Positions 6,533 to 10,700 of a DNA stretch of 10,700 nt are shown here, piece by piece. The notes under the pieces are model-generated. The model saw nothing but the letters and a program-made list of their open reading frames with translations. It had not been told where the DNA came from and did not search any database. How positions within the stretch are numbered: the stretch's first letter is position 1; every line of letters begins with the position of its first letter. The position numbers and the translations under genes are program-made. The stretch is taken from positions 1 through 10,700 of the forward strand of contig DMCI01000017.1 of assembly GCA_003445835.1 (NCBI GenBank), read 5' to 3'. Origin of the DNA: Clostridiales bacterium (lineage in GTDB: Bacteria > Bacillota > Clostridia > Christensenellales > CAG-1252).

Positions 6533-7858
6533 ATGGAAAAAACGGAAAACAAATGCAAACGTTTGAAACGGCCCATCAAAAGAACGTTGGGCATTCTTGC
6601 TTCGGCATTTATCTTTATCGTTTCCGCGTTGACCATCTTAATATCTTACGCGTTCGTTTCCTCGATCGTTAGGAATGAAAACAGCAAGCGACTCAACGAC
6701 ATCATTACCATTGCGGAAAATATGATCGACGTGGACGACCTCGGTCAATGCGCTCAAACGAACGTAAAAAGCGAAAAATACAACGAGTTGCAACAAAATT
6801 TCAACGTGTTTATCGATCAAGTGGATATTATGTATCTTTATATCGTCATTCCAAAGGAAAACGGGCTTCTCAACATTCTTTCCGCCACCAGTCAAGCGGA
6901 GCGCGACGCCGGTGAAGAGAATATGGAGCTGGGATATTTGGAAGAAGGGTATTCTTCAGGCGAATTGAAGCATTACCGCGATGGATACGATAATTCCGAG
7001 ATCAGTTATTTTGAGGAAAGATCCACTTACGGCACCTATTTTACCGCAAGCAAGGTCTTGACCGATAGCAACGGGCAAAAGGTGGCTTTGCTTTGCGCGG
7101 ATATCGATATCAATGCTTTGCACGGCACCATTGCAAAAATGATGGCGGTCATCGGCGCGTCCGTCATCGGCTCTATGGCGGCGTTCTCCGTGATCGTGAT
7201 GTTTCTTATCCGCAAAAACATCACGGGTCCCATCTTCGCGCTGGAAAAAAGCGCCCGTACCTTTGCGGAGGAATCCACGGACAGCGCAAACATCAAAAAG
7301 GCATCCTATCACGCGCCCGACGTCAAAACCGGCAACGAAGTTCAATCCCTTGCCGAAGCGATGCAAAGCGTGGCAAGCGCCTTGAAGATAAACGCCGAAA
7401 AAGCCACCACCGACGCTTTGACGGGGGTGAAAAACAAGCACGCATACGTTGACTTTGAAGGACAACTTAACCAAAGCATCGAACAAAAGCAGACAGAGCC
7501 TTTTGCTCTTGCCGTTTTTGATATCGATGGATTAAAGGACGTCAACGATAGCAAGGGCCACGCCGCCGGCGACGAATGCATCCGCAAAGCGTGCGCTACG
7601 GTCTGCAACACCTTTAAGCACAGCCCCGTCTTTCGCATCGGCGGCGATGAATTTGCCGTGTTTGTCGTGGGCGTCGATTATGATAACATTGACGCGTTGA
7701 TCCAAAGCATCAAGGAACAAAACGAGCGCAACGCCGCCGTCGGGGAAGTGTGCGTTTCCTGCGGCGTGGCAAAGTACCAAGGGGAGCCCAACGTGGAAAC
7801 GCTTTTCAAGCGCGCCGACGCCTTTATGTACGATCATAAACGCACCCCCCGCTTTTAA
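6533..7858 (+). CDS. Membrane sensor diguanylate cyclase (extracytoplasmic domain - HAMP - GGDEF)
   Basis: This 441-residue enzyme should join two GTP into c-di-GMP at the membrane. TM1 spans about 19-44. An extracytoplasmic domain spans about 45-202; its end (YGTYFTASKVL followed by VALLCADIDI) looks like a Cache/PDC sensor. TM2 spans 203-226, followed by a HAMP-like segment and a GGDEF domain from about 285. Active-site features are present: DALTGVKNK, FDIDGLKDVND, GH..GD, the exact GGDEF at 370-374, and the closing ADAFMYDHK. The position of the inhibitory I-site (361-364) reads FKHS rather than RxxD, so product inhibition at that site is probably absent. The ATG at 6533 is preferred because AGAGGA lies eight bases upstream; the longer frame from a TTG at 6485 would begin inside the terminator. 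It is transcribed through the c-di-GMP riboswitch, giving likely feedback control. Confidence 0.93.
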   Translation: MEKTENKCKRLKRPIKRTLGILASAFIFIVSALTILISYAFVSSIVRNENSKRLNDIITIAENMIDVDDLGQCAQTNVKSEKYNELQQNFNVFIDQVDIMYLYIVIPKENGLLNILSATSQAERDAGEENMELGYLEEGYSSGELKHYRDGYDNSEISYFEERSTYGTYFTASKVLTDSNGQKVALLCADIDINALHGTIAKMMAVIGASVIGSMAAFSVIVMFLIRKNITGPIFALEKSARTFAEESTDSANIKKASYHAPDVKTGNEVQSLAEAMQSVASALKINAEKATTDALTGVKNKHAYVDFEGQLNQSIEQKQTEPFALAVFDIDGLKDVNDSKGHAAGDECIRKACATVCNTFKHSPVFRIGGDEFAVFVVGVDYDNIDALIQSIKEQNERNAAVGEVCVSCGVAKYQGEPNVETLFKRADAFMYDHKRTPRF

Positions 7859-7925
7859 TACGACAGCCTTTTATAAGAAAAATACCGGAAACGCTTTCGA
7901 AAAAATCGAGAGTGAAACTTTCATA

Positions 7926-7955
7926 TTGACGGACAGGCATCCAAAATGTTAAAAT
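7926..7955 (+). promoter_or_regulatory. Promoter for the HD-GYP gene
   Basis: TTGACG (7926-7931), an 18-base spacer and TAAAAT (7950-7955) with a TGT extension just upstream form a plausible sigma-A promoter. The predicted leader is only about 25 bases, so there is no room for a riboswitch. It lies in the 129-base gap after the GGDEF gene, so the phosphodiesterase can be expressed independently of the cyclase. Confidence 0.65.
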
Positions 7956-7987
7956 AACATATATCCATAATCTTTGTGAGGTGACAT

Positions 7988-9313
7988 GTGAATCCTTGGG
8001 CATCGCTTCAACTGGATATAATGGTTGCGCTGATTGGCGTTTGCGCCGTAGTATCTTTTTTCGCGGCAATTACGAAAGCGATCCCCAAAAGCAAAAAGAT
8101 CCCCTTGATCCTTTTGGAAGTTACGGCGGCTTTGCTGTTGCTTTTTGACCGTTTTGCTTATATCTACAGAGGGGACGCAAGCACCGTCGGGTATTGGATG
8201 GTTCGTATTTCCAATTTTGCGGTGTTCTTTTTGACCATTTTTGTGCTGTTTGCATTCAACTTGTATTTGATTGATCTTTTTAAAGAAAAATGGAAACAGA
8301 ACACGGTACCCATTCGTTTGCGGGCAGTAAAGTGGCTTGCGCTTGTGGGCGTAGTTATGCTGATCATATCGCAGTTTACGGGGCTTTATTATACTTTTGA
8401 CGAATTTAATCATTACGTTCGTGCCCCCGGTTTTATCGTTTGCTATTTGTTCCCGATCGCCATTTTGTTGTTGCAACTTTCCGTGATCGTGCAGTATCGG
8501 CGTAAACTTTCCGGTAAGATGCAAACGGGGCTGCTTGTTTTTACCACCACGCCTCTTGTCGCCGCAATCGCGCAAGTGTTTGCGTACGGACTGTCGCTCA
8601 CCAACATCGCTATAGCGATCACGGCGGTCATTTTCTATATCTTTGCGTTGCTTGATATCAATACCTCAATCGAGGAGGCGCGTAGGCGTGAGACCGAGTA
8701 CCTAAAAGAACGTCAACAGTATATGGACGTTTTGCTTGACCAGACGGCAAAAGTTTTGGCAAGCGCCATCGACGCCAAAGATAAATACACGCACGGGCAT
8801 TCCACCCGCGTGGCGCGGTATTCCAAGGAGATCGCTTCTCTTGCGGGCAAAAGCGAGCGGGAATGCGAAGGCATCTACTACGCCGCATTGGTCCACGATG
8901 TGGGCAAGATAGGCATTTCGGACGCCGTCATCAACAAGAAAGGGCGTTTGACGGAAGAGGAATACGAGGAGATGAAAAAGCATCCCGTGATCGGCAAGGA
9001 GATCCTTGCCAGCATCAACTTGTCGCCCTTTTTGCAAGAGGGGGCGTATTGCCACCACGAGCGTTACGATGGCAAAGGCTATCCGGAAGGGCGGAAGGGG
9101 AAGGATATCCCCGAGCTTGCCCGCATCATCGCCGTCGCCGATGCGTACGACGCCATGACGTCAAAGCGCAGTTATCGTGATCCGTTGCCGCAACAAAAGG
9201 TGCGGGAAGAGATCGAAAAAGGCGTCGGCACGCAGTTTGATCCCGAGTTTGCAAGGATCATGCTCCGCTTGATCGATGCGGACAGCAATTACGATATGTG
9301 TGAAAAAGTTTGA
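7988..9313 (+). CDS. Seven-helix membrane HD-GYP cyclic-di-GMP phosphodiesterase
   Basis: The 441-residue product should hydrolyse c-di-GMP. Seven hydrophobic segments lie at about 11-30, 38-58, 73-96, 115-134, 147-168, 181-200 and 205-223, a membrane module seen in many clostridial GGDEF and HD-GYP proteins. A charged, probably coiled-coil linker (226-250) leads to the HD-GYP domain. Metal and signature residues are intact: the DKYTHGHSTRVARYS block, HDVGK (HD at 303-304) and HHERYDGKGYP (356-366), followed by DAYDAMTS and the usual GTQFDP near the end. The GTG start at 7988 follows GAGGTG with a four-base spacer; the in-frame ATG at 8021 has no ribosome binding site. An ATG overlapping the GTG (7986) is followed at once by TGA and is not used. 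The gene lies directly after the cyclase, which suggests opposing roles on a shared messenger pool; the activating signal is unknown. Confidence 0.93.
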   Translation: MNPWASLQLDIMVALIGVCAVVSFFAAITKAIPKSKKIPLILLEVTAALLLLFDRFAYIYRGDASTVGYWMVRISNFAVFFLTIFVLFAFNLYLIDLFKEKWKQNTVPIRLRAVKWLALVGVVMLIISQFTGLYYTFDEFNHYVRAPGFIVCYLFPIAILLLQLSVIVQYRRKLSGKMQTGLLVFTTTPLVAAIAQVFAYGLSLTNIAIAITAVIFYIFALLDINTSIEEARRRETEYLKERQQYMDVLLDQTAKVLASAIDAKDKYTHGHSTRVARYSKEIASLAGKSERECEGIYYAALVHDVGKIGISDAVINKKGRLTEEEYEEMKKHPVIGKEILASINLSPFLQEGAYCHHERYDGKGYPEGRKGKDIPELARIIAVADAYDAMTSKRSYRDPLPQQKVREEIEKGVGTQFDPEFARIMLRLIDADSNYDMCEKV

Positions 9314-9330
9314 CACAAAGCAAGCGGGCG

Positions 9331-9354
9331 GGCGAGGACGCTCGCCTTTTTTTT
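9331..9354 (+). terminator. Intrinsic terminator after the HD-GYP gene
   Basis: GGCGAG (9331-9336), the loop GACG and CTCGCC (9341-9346) are followed by eight T residues. The strong GC stem lies 17 bases past the stop codon and isolates the c-di-GMP module from the fumarase gene. Confidence 0.92.
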
Positions 9355-9374
9355 GTGCGTTTTCACCTCTCGCG

Positions 9375-9404
9375 TTGACGCTTCTGGCGCGGGTATGGTA
9401 TAAT
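9375..9404 (+). promoter_or_regulatory. Promoter of the fumarase gene
   Basis: TTGACG (9375-9380), an 18-base spacer and a perfect TATAAT (9399-9404) preceded by TGG (extended -10). Transcription should start near 9411, leaving a leader of about 45 bases with AGGAAGGAG (9442-9450) six bases before the ATG. Confidence 0.85.
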
Positions 9405-9456
9405 CGATTTTAAGAAACCGAGCGGCCGCAAAAATGCGGATAGGAAGGAGAAAACT

Positions 9457-10700
9457 ATGGAATATAGGACCGAACGGGACAGTATGGGTGAGATCAAAGT
9501 GCCCGCCGACAGCTATTGGGGCGCGCAGACCCAGCGCAGCTTGGAAAACTTCCGCATCGGGGAGGAAAAGATGCCTCAAGGGATCCTTCGCGCTTTTGCC
9601 GTCGTCAAAAAGGCTTGCGCCGTCACCAACCGCGCTTTGGGACTGTTGGACGACAAGCGCGCCGACCTCATCGTCACCGCCGCGGAGGAGATCTTGGCGG
9701 GCAAAATGAAAGGGCAGTTTCCCCTCGCCGTATGGCAGACGGGCAGCGGCACGCAAACCAATATGAATTTTAACGAAGTTATCGCGCGACGCGGCAACGA
9801 ACTCGCGGGCGAAAAACTTCTTCATCCCAACGACCACGTCAATCGCTCTCAAAGTTCCAACGATACCTTCCCCACGGCGCTGCATATCGCCGCGGTGCTT
9901 TCTCTCCGTGAGGGCTTGGAGCCCGCTTTGGAGGAAATGATCGCCGCCTTCCGCCGTTTGGAAAAGGAGAACGAGGGGGCAGTCACCGTCGGGCGTACCC
10001 ATTTGCAAGACGCCGTTCCCATCGCTTTTTCGCAAGAGATCAGCGGGTGGCGGGTGATGGCGGAGCGTTCGCTCGCCGCGGTCAAAACAGCTTCGGACGG
10101 CTTGTTGGATCTTGCTCTCGGCGGTACCGCCGTCGGCACGGGGCTCAACTGTCCCAAGGGCTTTGCGGAAGCCGTCGCTAAGGAGATCGCCGAGGAAACG
10201 GGCGTCCCCTTCCGCACCGCCGCAAACAAGTTCCACGCTCTTTCCTCAAAGGACGATATCGCTTTTGCGCACGGCGCTTTGAAGTCGCTTGCCGCCGATC
10301 TGATGAAGATCGCAAACGACGTCCGTTGGCTTGCTTCGGGCCCCCGTTGCGGTTTGGGGGAGATCAAGATCCCCGAAAACGAGCCGGGTTCCTCCATTAT
10401 GCCGGGCAAAGTCAATCCCACCCAATGCGAGGCGTTGACGATGGTTGCCGCGCAGGTGATGGGCAACGACGTCACCGTCGGTATTGCGGCGTCGCAGGGC
10501 AACTTCCAACTCAACGTCTATATGCCGGTCATTGCGTACAACTTTTTGCAATCGGCAGGACTATTGGCCGACGCGGTGCGTTCCTTCACGGCGCATTGTT
10601 TAACGGGGCTCACCGCCGACCGTGAAAAAATGGCGGAAAACCTCAATCGCACCTTAATGCTGGTCACCGCGCTGTCGCCTAAGATCGGTTACGACAACGC
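9457..10700 (+). CDS. fumC: Fumarate hydratase class II, 3'-partial
   Basis: The product interconverts fumarate and L-malate in the cytoplasm as a homotetramer without an iron-sulfur cluster. The first 414 codons are present; E. coli FumC has 467 residues, so roughly 50 are missing beyond the right edge. It follows the E. coli sequence closely: [11 protein letters not shown] and WGAQTQRS near the start, [12 protein letters not shown] near 92, [21 protein letters not shown] with H182 matching catalytic H188, [12 protein letters not shown], and the family signature [11 protein letters not shown] at 311-321, carrying the catalytic-loop serine. The GPRCG and NEPGSS substrate-loop region is also intact, which favours fumarase over aspartase or argininosuccinate lyase. 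The ATG has a strong Shine-Dalgarno sequence and its own promoter, so this is a separate transcription unit. Confidence 0.95.
   Translation, partial: MEYRTERDSMGEIKVPADSYWGAQTQRSLENFRIGEEKMPQGILRAFAVVKKACAVTNRALGLLDDKRADLIVTAAEEILAGKMKGQFPLAVWQTGSGTQTNMNFNEVIARRGNELAGEKLLHPNDHVNRSQSSNDTFPTALHIAAVLSLREGLEPALEEMIAAFRRLEKENEGAVTVGRTHLQDAVPIAFSQEISGWRVMAERSLAAVKTASDGLLDLALGGTAVGTGLNCPKGFAEAVAKEIAEETGVPFRTAANKFHALSSKDDIAFAHGALKSLAADLMKIANDVRWLASGPRCGLGEIKIPENEPGSSIMPGKVNPTQCEALTMVAAQVMGNDVTVGIAASQGNFQLNVYMPVIAYNFLQSAGLLADAVRSFTAHCLTGLTADREKMAENLNRTLMLVTALSPKIGYDN

Noticed and set aside
7892..7914. Hairpin after the GGDEF gene as a terminator
   Set aside because: The 8-bp stem contains two G-U pairs and is followed by AAACTTTC rather than a T run.
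7949..8575. 208-codon - strand frame opposite the HD-GYP gene
   Set aside because: It runs antisense to the membrane helices of a well-supported gene and has a low-complexity Lys/Gln/Asn composition.
9289..10236. Long antisense open frame (315 codons) on the - strand
   Set aside because: It lies opposite the fumarase gene and the end of the HD-GYP gene, crosses the strong terminator at 9331-9354, and has no recognisable domain. The + strand fumC match is decisive.

Overview
The window looks like chromosomal DNA of a Gram-positive anaerobe, most likely an uncultured gut-type clostridium (Bacillota). The reasons are strong Shine-Dalgarno sequences, sigma-A-type promoters with extended -10 boxes, intrinsic terminators, a class I c-di-GMP riboswitch, a 7-helix membrane HD-GYP protein and a very large modular surface protein. 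All five genes lie on the + strand. The taxon is inferred from gene style only; no rRNA or marker gene is present.

Region 1 (1-5201) is the 3' part of one huge gene whose start lies upstream. From N to C the product has glycine-rich beta-helix repeats, two related beta-helix modules separated by a His/Cys motif, two copies of a beta-rich domain around a Pro linker, one transmembrane helix, and a long cytoplasmic tail. The tail holds two YegP/DUF1508-like segments, an acidic linker and two tandem MmcQ/YjbR-like domains. The gene ends at an intrinsic terminator (5221-5258).

Region 2 (5259-6221) is a 340-base intergenic stretch with an extended -10 promoter, followed by a stand-alone LUD-domain (LutC-like) gene.

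Region 3 (6222-9354) is a compact cyclic-di-GMP module. A consensus promoter drives a c-di-GMP-I (GEMM) riboswitch with a terminator platform. Next comes a membrane sensor diguanylate cyclase (HAMP-GGDEF), then, from its own promoter, a 7TM HD-GYP phosphodiesterase closed by a strong terminator. The cyclase has an intact GGDEF motif but lacks the usual RxxD product-inhibition site. The riboswitch geometry suggests that ligand favours termination. I therefore infer that product feedback acts on transcription rather than on the enzyme. Synthesis and breakdown of the messenger are encoded side by side.

Region 4 (9355-10700) is a promoter, a good ribosome binding site and the first 414 codons of a class II fumarase (fumC), which runs off the window.

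The two items most worth follow-up are the surface protein with a DNA-binding-like cytosolic tail and the riboswitch/cyclase/phosphodiesterase feedback cassette.
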